From: DASUPK01 sp963743575
GTDB taxonomy: Bacteria; Actinomycetota; Thermoleophilia; Solirubrobacterales; 70-9
NCBI GenBank assembly: GCA_963743575.1
Contig: CAVUQC010000004.1
Span: 496,001-560,000 of the forward strand
Reading direction: 5' to 3'
Length of the DNA: 64,000 nucleotides
The notes under the pieces: model-generated
What the model was told of the DNA's origin: nothing
What the model saw: only the letters and a program-made list of their open reading frames with translations
Databases searched by the model: none
Program-made: the position numbers and the translations under genes
Shown here: in pieces, positions 8,450 through 17,760 of the stretch
Layout of the letters: each line of letters starts with the position of its first letter
Position numbering within the stretch: position 1 is the first letter of the stretch

Positions 8450-9821
8450 GGACGATGTAGGCCTCATAGATCCGCTGCCCGGCGAGCTCTCCTCGCCTCC
8501 CCCTCCGGGGGACAGCCTGGGTGGCGCCGAGAATGTGCTGCCCGAGGACGTCCTCCCGGGCGAGGCCGCGGTCAACCGCGCGGCCCGGCGCTCGCTCGAC
8601 GGGGACAGCCGGGGGCTCGCCAGGATCTGGCCGTTCCTCGGCCCCGCGTTCATCGCCGCCGTGGCGTACGTCGACCCCGGGAACTTCGCCACGAACATCG
8701 CCGGCGGCGCCAAGTTCGGCTATCTGCTCCTCTGGGTCGTGCTGGGGGCGAACCTGATCGCGATGGTCGTCCAGACGCAGTCGGCCAAACTCGGGATCGC
8801 GACCGGGCGGAATCTGGCTGAGGCCTGCAGGGACACGTTCTCGCGCCGCACCTCCATCGGCCTCTGGCTGCAGGCGGAGCTGGTGGCCGCCGCGTGCGAC
8901 ATCGCTGAGGTGGTCGGCGCTGCCCTCGGCCTCAACCTGCTGTTCGGGATTCCCCTGTTTCCCGCAGGGCTGCTCGCCGGCGCCGGCGCGTTCGCGATCC
9001 TCGCGCTCCAGCAGAAGGGATTCCGCCGGCTCGAGGCCGTGATCGTGGGCATGGTCGGCGTCGTCGTCCTCGCCTTCGCCTTCGAGATCTTCGAGTCACG
9101 CCCCGATGGCGGCGAGGTGGCGAAGCACCTCTTCGTGCCGGGCTTCAGCGGGACGGAGAGCATCCTGCTGGCCACCGGGATCATCGGCGCCACGGTGATG
9201 CCGCACGTCATCTACCTGCATTCCGCGCTCACGCAGCGGCGGATCGTGGGTCGTGATGAGGCGGAAAAGCGAAAGATCCTGCGATTCGAGCGAATCGATG
9301 TGGTGATCGCGATGGCGCTCGCGGGCGCCGTGAACCTCTCGATGATGATCATGGCCGCGGCCCTCTTCCACGGCAGCGGCCTCGCCGGGATCGACAGCAT
9401 CGATGGCGCGTATGACGCGCTCAAGCAGGTCGTCTCCCCCAGCGCGGCGACGATCTTCGGAGTGGCGCTGCTGGCGTCCGGCTACGCCTCCTCCTCCGTC
9501 GGAACCATGGCCGGCCAGGTCGTCATGCAGGGGTTCATCAGGCGACGCATCCCGATCTTCTTCCGCCGGGCGATCACGCTGGCGCCGGCCCTGATCGTGC
9601 TCGGCATCGGACTCGATCCGACCGATGCGCTGGTCGCCAGCCAGGTGGTCCTCTCCTTCGGCATCCCGTTCGCGCTGGTCCCCCTGGTGATGCTGACCCG
9701 CCGGCGGGACCTGATGGGCTCGCTCGCGAGTCCGGCGTGGCTCACCGTGCTCACCTCCATCCTCTCGGGACTGATCATCGCCCTCAACGTCTTCCTGATC
9801 GAGCAGGTGTTCATCGGATAG
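8442..9821 (+). CDS. mntH: NRAMP-family divalent metal (Mn2+) transporter
   Basis: A 459-residue membrane transporter starting at GTG 8442 inside the end of mntR. The NRAMP metal-site motifs are present: DPGN in helix 1 (AAVAYVDPGNFATNIAGG, near residue 77) and MPH in helix 6 (GATVMPHVIYLHSALTQ). About 11 hydrophobic helices are evident. The N-terminal 50 residues before helix 1 are acidic and proline-rich, longer than usual. Coupling to a DtxR-type repressor strongly suggests proton-coupled Mn2+ (or Fe2+) import repressed when metal is plentiful. The stop codon coincides with the start of a 100-bp repeated element. Confidence 0.93.
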   Translation: MPEDDVGLIDPLPGELSSPPPPGDSLGGAENVLPEDVLPGEAAVNRAARRSLDGDSRGLARIWPFLGPAFIAAVAYVDPGNFATNIAGGAKFGYLLLWVVLGANLIAMVVQTQSAKLGIATGRNLAEACRDTFSRRTSIGLWLQAELVAAACDIAEVVGAALGLNLLFGIPLFPAGLLAGAGAFAILALQQKGFRRLEAVIVGMVGVVVLAFAFEIFESRPDGGEVAKHLFVPGFSGTESILLATGIIGATVMPHVIYLHSALTQRRIVGRDEAEKRKILRFERIDVVIAMALAGAVNLSMMIMAAALFHGSGLAGIDSIDGAYDALKQVVSPSAATIFGVALLASGYASSSVGTMAGQVVMQGFIRRRIPIFFRRAITLAPALIVLGIGLDPTDALVASQVVLSFGIPFALVPLVMLTRRRDLMGSLASPAWLTVLTSILSGLIIALNVFLIEQVFIG

Positions 9822-9918
9822 CGGCCACCAGGCCGCTGTACTCAGGAGCGGAGGGCGAAGCCCGAAGCGACTTGTCGGGGGCGGCCGCTCGTGGCCGCGA
9901 CTTGATGGCGAAGCCGTC
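9819..9918. repeat. 100-bp intergenic repeat, copy 1
   Basis: This 100-bp block matches 19237-19336 at 87 of 100 positions by hand alignment, with no gaps. It begins exactly at the TAG stop of mntH. It contains the hairpins GCGGCC-ACCA-GGCCGC (9821-9836) and GCGGCC-N6-GGCCGC (9881-9898), plus a short GGGC-GAA-GCCC. Differences avoid all three stems, so structure seems conserved. It could be a REP/BIME-like palindromic element doubling as a terminator. Confidence 0.85.
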
Positions 9919-9932
9919 GATACTCTGCGTCG

Positions 9933-10295
9933 ATGGGCCTCACAGAGGACTTCGATGCGGTCGTCGAGACGCTGCCGGATGACTGGACCGATCTGGAGCT
10001 CGACCTGCGGATCGCCGACGAGACGCGCTACGTGGATGCGGCCGTGATCCTCTCGCTCGTGAACGCGCAGCCCTACTCGCGCGCTGACTGGCACTGGCGG
10101 ATCAACGTGGCTCACCGATTTGGGCACGCTGCGGCCGCCGAGACCGTGCGCGGGGCACTCACGAAGCTCGACCGGGAGGGGATCGGCGGCGAGTTCCGGG
10201 TGCGGGACGCCCAGGAGGGGCGCGCCGAGGTGATGCAGTGGTGGGGCAGGCCGGACAGCATCCGGCGCGACTTCGAGCGGCGCCGCAGCCTCTAG
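9933..10295 (+). CDS. Conserved hypothetical protein
   Basis: A 120-residue acidic, tryptophan-containing soluble protein (LPDDWTDLELDLRIADETRYVDAAVILSLVNAQPY; C-terminus VMQWWGRPDSIRRDFERRRSL). I do not recognise a named family. No signal peptide or membrane segment is present. The start is ATG 9933, 14 bp after the repeat element, and the stop overlaps the stop of the convergent GGDEF-EAL gene by 4 bp. Codon and base composition match the neighbours, so it is likely a real gene. Confidence 0.65.
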   Translation: MGLTEDFDAVVETLPDDWTDLELDLRIADETRYVDAAVILSLVNAQPYSRADWHWRINVAHRFGHAAAAETVRGALTKLDREGIGGEFRVRDAQEGRAEVMQWWGRPDSIRRDFERRRSL

Positions 10296-12283
10296 AGGAA
10301 CCGTTCCGGGTCCGGGACCCGGAAGAAGGACTGGATCACCGGGGCGAGTTGGTTGGCGATGATGCGCGCCCGGTTCATCTCCGTGCGCGTCCAGGGCCGC
10401 TCCTCGTGACAGAGAGCCTCGACGATGCCGAGGCTCTCGCCTCGATGGACCACCGGGACCATCAACACGGTCCGGTAGCCGAGCGAGAACATCAGCTCGA
10501 TCTCGTTGCGGTCGGCGCGAGGGTCGCCGATCATGATCTGGGCGGACTCCTGGCGCTCCAGGACCCGGCCCGTGGTCGGGTACTCCTGGACGGAGAAGAA
10601 CTCCTCCTCGGGCTGCTCACCGCTCTCGACGAGGGTCTCGACCATCCCGGTGTCCGGATGCCATTGCGAGAGCGCGACCTTGTCCGCGTGCAGCTCTCCG
10701 GCGATCAGGTCAAGGGCGCTGTTCAGGTCCTCGCGGGACCGCGCGTTGGCTAGCCGGGCGCTGAGATGCTCGAGGCGCCGGTCACCGGCCGAGATCGTGG
10801 GCGTGTCGGCGCCCGGAGTCGAGATCAGGGCCTGGGCGAGTGCCTGGTGACAGGTCTCGGCGGCGGGTGGCGCAACCTGGCTCCAGGGCGGCGCCGGGCG
10901 GCCGATGGCATAGCCCTGTCCCCAAGGCACGTCCAGGTTCGCGAGGACCTCAATGTCGTCGTGAGTCTCGATCCCCTCGGCGCAGACGGTGGCGCCCACC
11001 CGGCGGGCGAATCGCACCAGTGACTCGACCAGCGCCATCCGCACCGGGTCCGAGTGGATGGCGCGGGTCAGCTCCAGGTCGAGCTTGACGATGTCCGGCC
11101 GCACCCACATGACCTGCTTGAGCCCCGCGTAGCCGGCGCCGGCGTCGTCGATCGCGATCCTGGCCCCGCGCTCGCGCAGCTGCGCCAGCGAGTTCGCCAG
11201 CAGGCTGTCGCCCACGTAGACCTCGTGCTCGGTGAGCTCGACGATCACGTCGGAGAGGTCGTCTGGGAGGACGCTCTTGACGGCTTCGGTTGAAAGGGCG
11301 GACGGGCTCACGTTGATCGCCAGGTGCGTCCCCGGGGGGCGCCCGGGGGTCAGCAGCGCCGCCTGGATCGCGGCGGCCTCGAGCTCGGGGCCGAGCCCGC
11401 AGGCGTTGGCCTGCGCGAACCAGGTCGAAGGAGGCCGGTCCGGCGCGTCGGGGAAGCGGGCGAGGGCCTCATAGCCGATCAGGCGGCCAGTGGTCAGCGA
11501 GGCGACCGGCTGGTAGAGAGGGGCGATCGCCCGCTGCTCGAGGATCCGCTCGATTTCGGAGCGCTGTGGGGCGTCACCGCTGAGCCGGACGTGGTCGGGA
11601 TCGAAGCGCCGGGTCCTCGACTTGCCGGAGCGTTTGGCCCAGTAGAGGGCGCCCTCGGCGAGCTGAAGGAGCGTCGCGGCGTCGTCGGAGTCGACCGGGA
11701 AGACGGCGACACCGGCTGAGGAGCTCAGCTCCGAGCCGGCGGGGGAGAGCCGCGCGATCGCCGTCCGCACCCGTTCGGCGATCTCATGCGCCGCTTCGCC
11801 GGCGGTCCCAGGGAGGATGAGCGCGAATTCCTCGCCGCCGGTCCGGGCAGCGATGTCGCCTCGCCTGACCGCCTTGTGAAGTTGTGCCGCCACTCCCTCG
11901 AGGACACCGTCGCCGAAGGGATGTCCATGGCGCTCGTTGACCGCCTTGAAGTCGTCGATGTCCAGCGCGACCAGTGCGAGGGGCTCCCGCTCGGCGGCCG
12001 CCCTCTCGAGTTCGCTGCGAAGGGCACGCTGGAAGCCGCGGTGGTTGATGAGACCGGTCAGCGTGTCCGTCTCCGCCAGGTCGCGAAGCTCGACCTGCTG
12101 ACGGTGGAGCAGCACCGTAAGGCCCAGGGTGAAGAGCATCCCGACCCCGGCGAACGCGGCCAGTCCGGGGTTCCCCCTCGTCGCGGCGAGCCCGATGACG
12201 GTGCCCCAGATGATCGAGAACGCGACCGCAGCCCAGGGCAGGACCCTGCGGCGGGGACTTCGGGGATGCGTGAAACGCCCCAC
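10292..12283 (-). CDS. Membrane GGDEF-EAL-GAF c-di-GMP protein
   Basis: I choose GTG 12281-12283 (663 residues); the frame stays open to 12460 but that would overlap the divergent gene at 12383. Order: two membrane helices (about 13-59), GGDEF domain with GGEEF at about 149-153 and an RxxD inhibitory site five residues before it (RRGD-IAART-GGEEF), EAL domain with YEALARF near 272, ELTEHE, DDAGAGY and CAEGIE, then a C-terminal GAF domain (about 500-663). Both catalytic motifs look intact, so it may make and degrade c-di-GMP, with GAF input. GAF placed after EAL is less common than before GGDEF. Confidence 0.88.
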   Translation of the reverse strand: MGRFTHPRSPRRRVLPWAAVAFSIIWGTVIGLAATRGNPGLAAFAGVGMLFTLGLTVLLHRQQVELRDLAETDTLTGLINHRGFQRALRSELERAAAEREPLALVALDIDDFKAVNERHGHPFGDGVLEGVAAQLHKAVRRGDIAARTGGEEFALILPGTAGEAAHEIAERVRTAIARLSPAGSELSSSAGVAVFPVDSDDAATLLQLAEGALYWAKRSGKSRTRRFDPDHVRLSGDAPQRSEIERILEQRAIAPLYQPVASLTTGRLIGYEALARFPDAPDRPPSTWFAQANACGLGPELEAAAIQAALLTPGRPPGTHLAINVSPSALSTEAVKSVLPDDLSDVIVELTEHEVYVGDSLLANSLAQLRERGARIAIDDAGAGYAGLKQVMWVRPDIVKLDLELTRAIHSDPVRMALVESLVRFARRVGATVCAEGIETHDDIEVLANLDVPWGQGYAIGRPAPPWSQVAPPAAETCHQALAQALISTPGADTPTISAGDRRLEHLSARLANARSREDLNSALDLIAGELHADKVALSQWHPDTGMVETLVESGEQPEEEFFSVQEYPTTGRVLERQESAQIMIGDPRADRNEIELMFSLGYRTVLMVPVVHRGESLGIVEALCHEERPWTRTEMNRARIIANQLAPVIQSFFRVPDPERFL

Positions 12284-12382
12284 GGCAGCAAGTATCGGAA
12301 CGCACGTCCAGAGCTTTAGCCCTGGTTTTTGGTCAAATGGCTGCTTGGACGCATGATGCCGACCCCCGTCCACACCTGAGCG

Positions 12383-12700
12383 ATGGCCCGGATCGAGGCA
12401 CTGGTGCAGGATCTGATGCTCGCAAGCCGAGTGCGCACGTCGCTGGAGGCGAGCGGGCACGAGGTCGAGCAGGCTACGGAACTACCCGATGAGCTCGACG
12501 GGATCGACCTCGTGGTGGCAGACCTCGACGCGGTGGCGCCCGAGCGGCTCACCGACCTCGGCGTACCGGTGATCGGCTTCTACCAGCACACGGATGTGGA
12601 GACCAAGAAGCGGGCTGAGGAAGCGGGGCTGGCGCTGGCGGTGCCGCGGAGCCGGATGGTCAGGGAGCTTCCGGAGCTGGTGAAACGGCTCCTCGCCTGA
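12383..12700 (+). CDS. Receiver-like small protein (degenerate response-regulator fold)
   Basis: A 105-residue protein with alternating beta/alpha pattern: VQDLMLASRVRTSLEASGHEVEQA, then IDLVVADLDAVAPERLTDLGVPVIGFYQHTDVETKKRAEEAGLALAVPRSRMVRELPELV. This resembles a CheY-like receiver with LVVADLDA where the phospho-accepting aspartate would be, but the N-terminal acidic pair is missing and the conserved lysine is not clear. It may be a pseudo-receiver. It is divergent from the GGDEF-EAL gene with about 100 bp between. No kinase lies beside it. Confidence 0.6.
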   Translation: MARIEALVQDLMLASRVRTSLEASGHEVEQATELPDELDGIDLVVADLDAVAPERLTDLGVPVIGFYQHTDVETKKRAEEAGLALAVPRSRMVRELPELVKRLLA

Positions 12701-12759
12701 ACTGGCGGGTTGCATTCGCATAGCGCATGGAATCCGCCAACTGGCGCCGTATTCAGTTG

Positions 12760-13740
12760 CTAGCTGCAGACGTTCTCGGCGAGACCGCGGGAAACACCTT
12801 CGGCGGACGAGGGGTCGATCACGCCGTTGCGCGTCGCCCAGTTCACCCAGGACATCGCGGGAACGCCGATCAGCAGCGAGGTGAACTGTCCGGCGAGCGA
12901 GAATGCGTGACCCCGGAGCAACGCATGGAACTGCGGGGCCTGCGAGGTGTGATCGAGGTCCGGAACCTGCTGCATGAGATCGTTGAGTGCGGTTTCCGGC
13001 TGATCGCCCATCCTTCGGTATCCGCGATCGAGCGCCGACGCGAGTCTCCGACCCAGCGCGCACTGATTCGGCGTCGTCGCCAGGATCAGCTCCGGATACT
13101 TCGGGGCCCCGAACTGGTCCACCCGGAACTCGCGGATCGGGATGCCCTGCTGCTGGAGCTCGACGCCCTCCGCGTTCCAGAATCCGGTCGCGGCGTCGAC
13201 CTTCCCCGCGGCAAGGTCCGCCACAGCGTTGAATCCGATTGTCACCCGGTGCACGTCGGAAGGATCGACCCCGCCGGAGCGCAGAACCGTGTCGAGCACC
13301 GCGTCGTCTGAGGGCACACCGGTGACGCCGATCGTCTTGCCGGCGAGATCGGCGGGCGTCCGGATCTCGTTCGGATTGCCGGCGATCACCGAGGCGAGCG
13401 GGCGCTGGACGATGGCCGCGATCGCGACCAGGTCGAGGCCGCGCTCCCGCGCGATGCCGAAGTCGTTGATGTCCATGACCGCGAAGTCGGCACGGCCCGT
13501 CTCGAGCAGCTTGGCGCTGTCGGCGGTGCTGGAGGGCTCCTGGATGTGGAGGTCGATGCCCTCGTCGGTGAAGTCGCCGTTCGCCTGCGCCGCGTAGATG
13601 CCGGAGTGCACGGCGTTCGGTTGGAAGTCGAGGACCAGGGTCGCGCCTTGCGGCGCGCCCGGTTCAGCGCCGCCCCCTCCGCAGCCCGCGAGGGCTCCAG
13701 TGGCGAGAGCGGCCGCCAGCAGCGCGGCGACCCGTCTCAT
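12760..13740 (-). CDS. ABC transporter substrate-binding lipoprotein, NMT1/ThiY-like
   Basis: A 326-residue lipoprotein (MRRVAALLAAALATGALAGCGGGG; lipobox cysteine near residue 20). The mature domain starts with LVLDFQPNAVHSGIYAAQANGDFTDEGIDLHI, the typical opening of NMT1/THI5-like periplasmic-type binding proteins, followed by ADFAVMDINDFGIARERGLDLVAIAAIVQRPLASVIA. Such proteins bind thiamine pyrimidine precursors (HMP or formylaminopyrimidine) or aliphatic sulfonates; the DFQPN motif favours the pyrimidine type. No permease or ATPase is adjacent and no TPP riboswitch pattern is seen upstream, so the partner genes must be elsewhere. Confidence 0.82.
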   Translation of the reverse strand: MRRVAALLAAALATGALAGCGGGGAEPGAPQGATLVLDFQPNAVHSGIYAAQANGDFTDEGIDLHIQEPSSTADSAKLLETGRADFAVMDINDFGIARERGLDLVAIAAIVQRPLASVIAGNPNEIRTPADLAGKTIGVTGVPSDDAVLDTVLRSGGVDPSDVHRVTIGFNAVADLAAGKVDAATGFWNAEGVELQQQGIPIREFRVDQFGAPKYPELILATTPNQCALGRRLASALDRGYRRMGDQPETALNDLMQQVPDLDHTSQAPQFHALLRGHAFSLAGQFTSLLIGVPAMSWVNWATRNGVIDPSSAEGVSRGLAENVCS

Positions 13741-13891
13741 TCGGCGCTGACCCTACATGCGAGGGCGCGGAAGGAGCGACCCGTTTCATAAGGGGTCAGT
13801 AAAGGTTTCGCAGGGGGTCCCGGCCCAGCCGGAAATGCAGTTAGACTGCGCGCCGCTGTCAGGTCGGACACCTACGAGGAGGTCACTTCAA

Positions 13892-14713
13892 GTGCAAGAT
13901 CGAGGTCTAGCGGCGTATATCGGCGAGCTGCTCGGGACGCTGCTCCTGGTCTTTTTCATCACGAGCGTTGTCACGCTCTACGTGGCCACCGGCCAGAACG
14001 CTCAGTTCGGGTCGGACTTCGCGGTGGTCGGCCTCACCCACTTCCTCCTGCTGTTCGGGCTGATTATCAGCGTCGGCGTGGCGAGCGGCGGGCATTTCAA
14101 TCCGGCGGTGACGGCGGCGTTCATCGCCATCCGCCGGATCGACCCGATCGACGGCCTCGTCTACATCCTCGCCCAGCTCTCGGGCGGCGTGCTCGGTGCG
14201 CTGCTCACCAAGGCGTTCCTGCTCGACGAGGGCCGTGCCTCCGACTACGGGACGCCAAAGGTCTCCGCGCTGCTCGGCGGTGCCTTCCAGGGCGCGATGA
14301 TCGAGGGGATCGGCGCCTTCGTCCTCGTACTCGTTGTGCTCGCGACCGCGCTCAACCCTGAGGTCCGCCGCTGGGCTGCGCTCGCCATCGGTGGCGCGCT
14401 CGGCTTCCTGGTGATGGTGTTCGGGCCGCTGACCGGCGGTTCGTTCAACCCAGCTCGCTGGTTCGGCCCGGCACTCGTCGGCAACCACTTCACGGATGCC
14501 TGGGCCTACATCGTCGGGCCGATCGTCGGTGGCCTGCTGGCTGCTCTGGTCTACAGGTTCATCATCGAGCCCTCGAGCGGCCCCGTGCAGGAGCTGGCGG
14601 ACACCGTCGCCCCGCGCGGACCGGCTCCGCCCGCGGGCGAAGCGCCGCCGCTTCGGCAGGGCCAGGGTGGCCCTCCGCCGAGCTCCCCGCCCGGCGGCAT
14701 CGCCGGCTCGTAG
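13892..14713 (+). CDS. MIP-family aquaporin/glycerol-facilitator-like channel
   Basis: A 273-residue membrane channel from GTG 13892, preceded by an excellent ribosome-binding site (GAGGAGGT at 13876-13883). The two half-helix NPA motifs are present: HFNPAVTAAF near residue 70 and SFNPARWFGP near 188, with six surrounding hydrophobic helices. It conducts water or small neutral solutes across the membrane. The proline/glycine-rich C-terminal tail (about 40 residues) is longer than in most aquaporins. Selectivity-filter residues cannot be assigned with certainty by eye. It stands alone between the binding lipoprotein gene and fbiC. Confidence 0.88.
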   Translation: MQDRGLAAYIGELLGTLLLVFFITSVVTLYVATGQNAQFGSDFAVVGLTHFLLLFGLIISVGVASGGHFNPAVTAAFIAIRRIDPIDGLVYILAQLSGGVLGALLTKAFLLDEGRASDYGTPKVSALLGGAFQGAMIEGIGAFVLVLVVLATALNPEVRRWAALAIGGALGFLVMVFGPLTGGSFNPARWFGPALVGNHFTDAWAYIVGPIVGGLLAALVYRFIIEPSSGPVQELADTVAPRGPAPPAGEAPPLRQGQGGPPPSSPPGGIAGS

Positions 14714-14757
14714 GCACCGAAAGTCCGATAGGCCCACTTCGCTAGCGTCTCCCTGCA

Positions 14758-16944
14758 ATGCGCAGGGTGACCTTTTCGCGGAACCACACGCTCTCGCTCT
14801 CGAGAACGTGCCAGTGCTACTGCAAGTACTGCGCCTTCGCGACGCACCGGACGCATATCCATGACCCGGCTGAGGTCGAGCGCCGCCTCGAAGAGGCGGT
14901 GCGCCGGAACGCGAAGGAGCTGCTGGTCCTGACCGGCGAGCGCCCGGAGGTCAATGACGAGGTCGCCGCGCTCCTGGGCGAGTGGGGCCATGAGGACTTC
15001 ACCTCGTACGTCGTCTGGACCTGTCAGAGGGCGCTGGAGCGCGGCCTGCTGCCGCACACGAACCTCGGCGTCCTGTCCCGTGAGGACCTCGCCCGGGTGC
15101 GCGAGGTGACGGCCTCGCAGGGCCTGATGCTGGAGTCGATCAATCCCGACCTGGTGGTCCACCAGGGCTCGCCGACCAAGCATCCGGCGAAGCGGCTGGA
15201 GACGATGCGGCTGGCCGGCGAGCTGCGCATCCCCTTCACGACCGGGATCCTGGTCGGCATCGGTGAGACGCCGGAGGAGCGGATCGCGGCGCTGGAGGCG
15301 ATCGGCGCCGTTCAGGCCGAGTTCGGCCACATCCAGGAGGTGATCCTCCAGAACTTCGTGCCGCACCCGCGCTACTACGGCGCCGAGGTCGCGGACATCG
15401 CCGACGAGGCATCGAAGCGGCGCTGGAGCGGGGACGAGGGCGCCCCAGAGGAGTTGCCGTTGCCCGAATGGGCAACGGCGGTCTCCATCGAGGAGATGAA
15501 GGAGCTGATCGCGGCGAGCAGGCGGCTGATGCCGGACGTGGGCGTCCAGGTGCCGCCGAACCTTGCGGATTGGTGGCCGGAGCTGGTCGAGGCGGGCGCC
15601 ACCGATCTCGGCGGCCTCTCCAGCAACGGCGACCACATCTCGCCCGAGGAGCCGTTCCCGAGCCCCCACCAGGTGCGCAAGGAGCTGTCGCCGCGCGGCT
15701 ACGCGCTCACCGAGCGGCTCTGCGCCTACCCGCAGTACCTCGATCCCGAGTGGATGGAACAGGGAGTGCTCGACGTGGTCAAGCTCAAGTATTGGAGCTT
15801 CATCCCGCGCCGCGGCTCGGGCCGCCGCCAGGAGACACCGCCGGCGCCCGAGGTTGCGCCGCGTGCAATCGAGAAGGGCCGGCGGGGGGCGGGGCTCTCA
15901 GAGGAAGAGCTGACTGCCCTCTTCTCGGAGACGCGTCCCGAGGTGATCGAGGAGATGCGGGTCGCGGCCGACGAGCTGCGCGCCGAGCTCGCGGGGGAGA
16001 CGGCGACCTTCGTGGTCAACCGCAACATCAACTTCACCAATGTCTGCGTAGTCGGATGCGCGTTCTGCGGCTTCGGCCAGGGCAAGCGCTCCCCCGATGC
16101 CTACCTCGTGAGCGAGGAGGACTTCGCCGCCCGGATCCAGGAGGCGCTCGATTTCGGGGCGACCGAGATCTGCATGCAGGGCGGGATCCATCCCGACTAC
16201 ACGCTCGAGGACTACGGCCGCTGGCTCCGATTCGCCAAGGAGTGCGCTCCTCAGATTCACCTGCACGCGTACTCGCCGATGGAGGTGCACTACATGTGCG
16301 AGCGGTCCGGCCGCTCTCCCGAGTCGGTCTTCGAGTACCTGATCGAGTGCGGCCTCGGCTCAACGCCCGGGACGGCTGCCGAGGTCCTCGACGACGGCGT
16401 CCGCCAGCGCATCTCGCCCAACAAGCTGCCGGTGGCCCGCTGGGTGGAGATCATCGAGGCCTCGCACCGCTCCGGCCTGCGCTCGACCTCGACGGTGATG
16501 TTCGGCCACATCGAGGAGCCGAGGGAGTTGGCGCGGCACATGCGGATCGTGCGGGAGCTGCAGGAGCGGACCGGAGGGATCACCGAGTTCGTCCCGCTCA
16601 GCTTCATCCCCTTCAACACGCTGCTCGGCCGCACCCACGGTGTCGAGGAGATCTCCCGCCAGGACAACCTCAAGCACACGGCCGCCTTCCGGCTCGGCCT
16701 CGGCAAGACGATCCCCAACCTACAGGCGAGCTGGGTGAAGATGGGCCTCGACGCGGCGACCGAGAGCCTGCGCTGGGGGGTCAACGACCTCGGGGGCACG
16801 CTGATGGAGGAGAACATCTCGCGGATGGCGGGCTCACACCACGGCGTGCGGCTCGAGCCTGAGCAGTTGATCGACGCCGCCCGCCGGGCCGGTCGGACTC
16901 CGGCCCAGCGAACGACGCTCTACGACATCGTCGAGACCTACTAG
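14758..16944 (+). CDS. fbiC: FO synthase (fused CofG-CofH), coenzyme F420 biosynthesis
   Basis: A 728-residue two-domain radical SAM enzyme that joins tyrosine with 5-amino-6-ribitylamino-uracil to give the deazaflavin FO. The N-terminal CofG-like half has the cluster motif C18-x3-C22-x2-C25 inside TCQCYCKYCAF; the C-terminal CofH-like half (from about 390) has CVVGCAFCGFGQG. Fused FO synthase is typical of actinobacteria, while archaea use two proteins. Length equals the fused family. The other F420 genes lie 2.4 kb downstream on the opposite strand. The stop overlaps the convergent membrane-protein stop by 4 bp. Confidence 0.95.
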   Translation: MRRVTFSRNHTLSLSRTCQCYCKYCAFATHRTHIHDPAEVERRLEEAVRRNAKELLVLTGERPEVNDEVAALLGEWGHEDFTSYVVWTCQRALERGLLPHTNLGVLSREDLARVREVTASQGLMLESINPDLVVHQGSPTKHPAKRLETMRLAGELRIPFTTGILVGIGETPEERIAALEAIGAVQAEFGHIQEVILQNFVPHPRYYGAEVADIADEASKRRWSGDEGAPEELPLPEWATAVSIEEMKELIAASRRLMPDVGVQVPPNLADWWPELVEAGATDLGGLSSNGDHISPEEPFPSPHQVRKELSPRGYALTERLCAYPQYLDPEWMEQGVLDVVKLKYWSFIPRRGSGRRQETPPAPEVAPRAIEKGRRGAGLSEEELTALFSETRPEVIEEMRVAADELRAELAGETATFVVNRNINFTNVCVVGCAFCGFGQGKRSPDAYLVSEEDFAARIQEALDFGATEICMQGGIHPDYTLEDYGRWLRFAKECAPQIHLHAYSPMEVHYMCERSGRSPESVFEYLIECGLGSTPGTAAEVLDDGVRQRISPNKLPVARWVEIIEASHRSGLRSTSTVMFGHIEEPRELARHMRIVRELQERTGGITEFVPLSFIPFNTLLGRTHGVEEISRQDNLKHTAAFRLGLGKTIPNLQASWVKMGLDAATESLRWGVNDLGGTLMEENISRMAGSHHGVRLEPEQLIDAARRAGRTPAQRTTLYDIVETY

Positions 16945-17705
16945 CCGGCGCGGCCCTCGCGGGCCCCGACCGCTGCGCCGGCAGCGGCGCCTGTGACAGC
17001 GCCCCGGATCCGATCGGTAAGGCTCGGATTTCCGGTCTTGGTCGCGTTCCGTGCCCAGGCGGTGATCAGGGCGCTGAGAGCGAAGAACGTCACGAAGGTG
17101 ACGATCAACGGCACGAACAGGCCCAGTGCGCCGTCACCGGCGAACGCCCCGCTCTTGGTGAAGAGGGCGCCGAAGGTGAGCGGCTGCACCACCGCCGCGA
17201 CGGCCGTCAGCCAGCCGAGCCACGCCGGGAACGCGCCGCTGCGCAGGAGAACGATCGCCGTCGCCGCAAAGAACGCGGTGAAAGCCGGGATCGCCGCGAC
17301 ACCGACCAGCACGAATATGTCATCCAGCGCCCGTGTGATCAGCGGGTCGACACCCTGCGGCCGATAGGCCGCCACCGCCTCCGCGGAGAGGCCGACCAGC
17401 ATCAGTGAGCCCCCGATGACGCCTCCGATCAGCGCGATCGATGGCAGCCTCGGCGTGCCGCTGGCGATCCTCAGCACGCTCGTCAGCGTCCCCAGGAACC
17501 AGATGTAGAAGAAGAACGCGACCGCGAGGATCACAACCCCGGCGCGGATGGCGCTGTGATGGCCGAGAAAGTAACTCGCCCACTCCTGCGACGGAGCGTT
17601 CAGATCCGGCGGCGTCGGGATGACTGCAGCAAACCCGATCAACGTCAGGATCACGAACACGATGCCGGTCGCTGCGCCGTACTCCACGTAGCGATCGTCG
17701 TTCAT
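16941..17705 (-). CDS. Multi-pass membrane protein, DUF4386-like
   Basis: A 254-residue protein with six to seven hydrophobic segments (GIVFVILTLIGFAAVI, AGVVILAVAFFFYIWFLGTL, SIALIGGVIGGSLMLVGL, DIFVLVGVAAIPAFTAFFAATAIVLL, WLGWLTAVAAVVQPLTFGALF, LFVPLIVTFVTFFALSALITAW) and a basic, glycine/alanine-rich cytoplasmic tail. The pattern resembles DUF4386-type integral membrane proteins of unknown function. No transport or catalytic motif is recognised. It is divergent from the alcohol dehydrogenase at 17761. Confidence 0.65.
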   Translation of the reverse strand: MNDDRYVEYGAATGIVFVILTLIGFAAVIPTPPDLNAPSQEWASYFLGHHSAIRAGVVILAVAFFFYIWFLGTLTSVLRIASGTPRLPSIALIGGVIGGSLMLVGLSAEAVAAYRPQGVDPLITRALDDIFVLVGVAAIPAFTAFFAATAIVLLRSGAFPAWLGWLTAVAAVVQPLTFGALFTKSGAFAGDGALGLFVPLIVTFVTFFALSALITAWARNATKTGNPSLTDRIRGAVTGAAAGAAVGAREGRAG

Positions 17706-17760
17706 AGAGCCTCCTCTCTAGAACCCTGGCCGCGGCGATCCTATTCGAGACAATCTGGGG

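Noticed and set aside
13741..13891. TPP riboswitch near the NMT1-like gene
   Set aside because: No CUGAGA/ACCUGA-type conserved cores are seen in the spacer.
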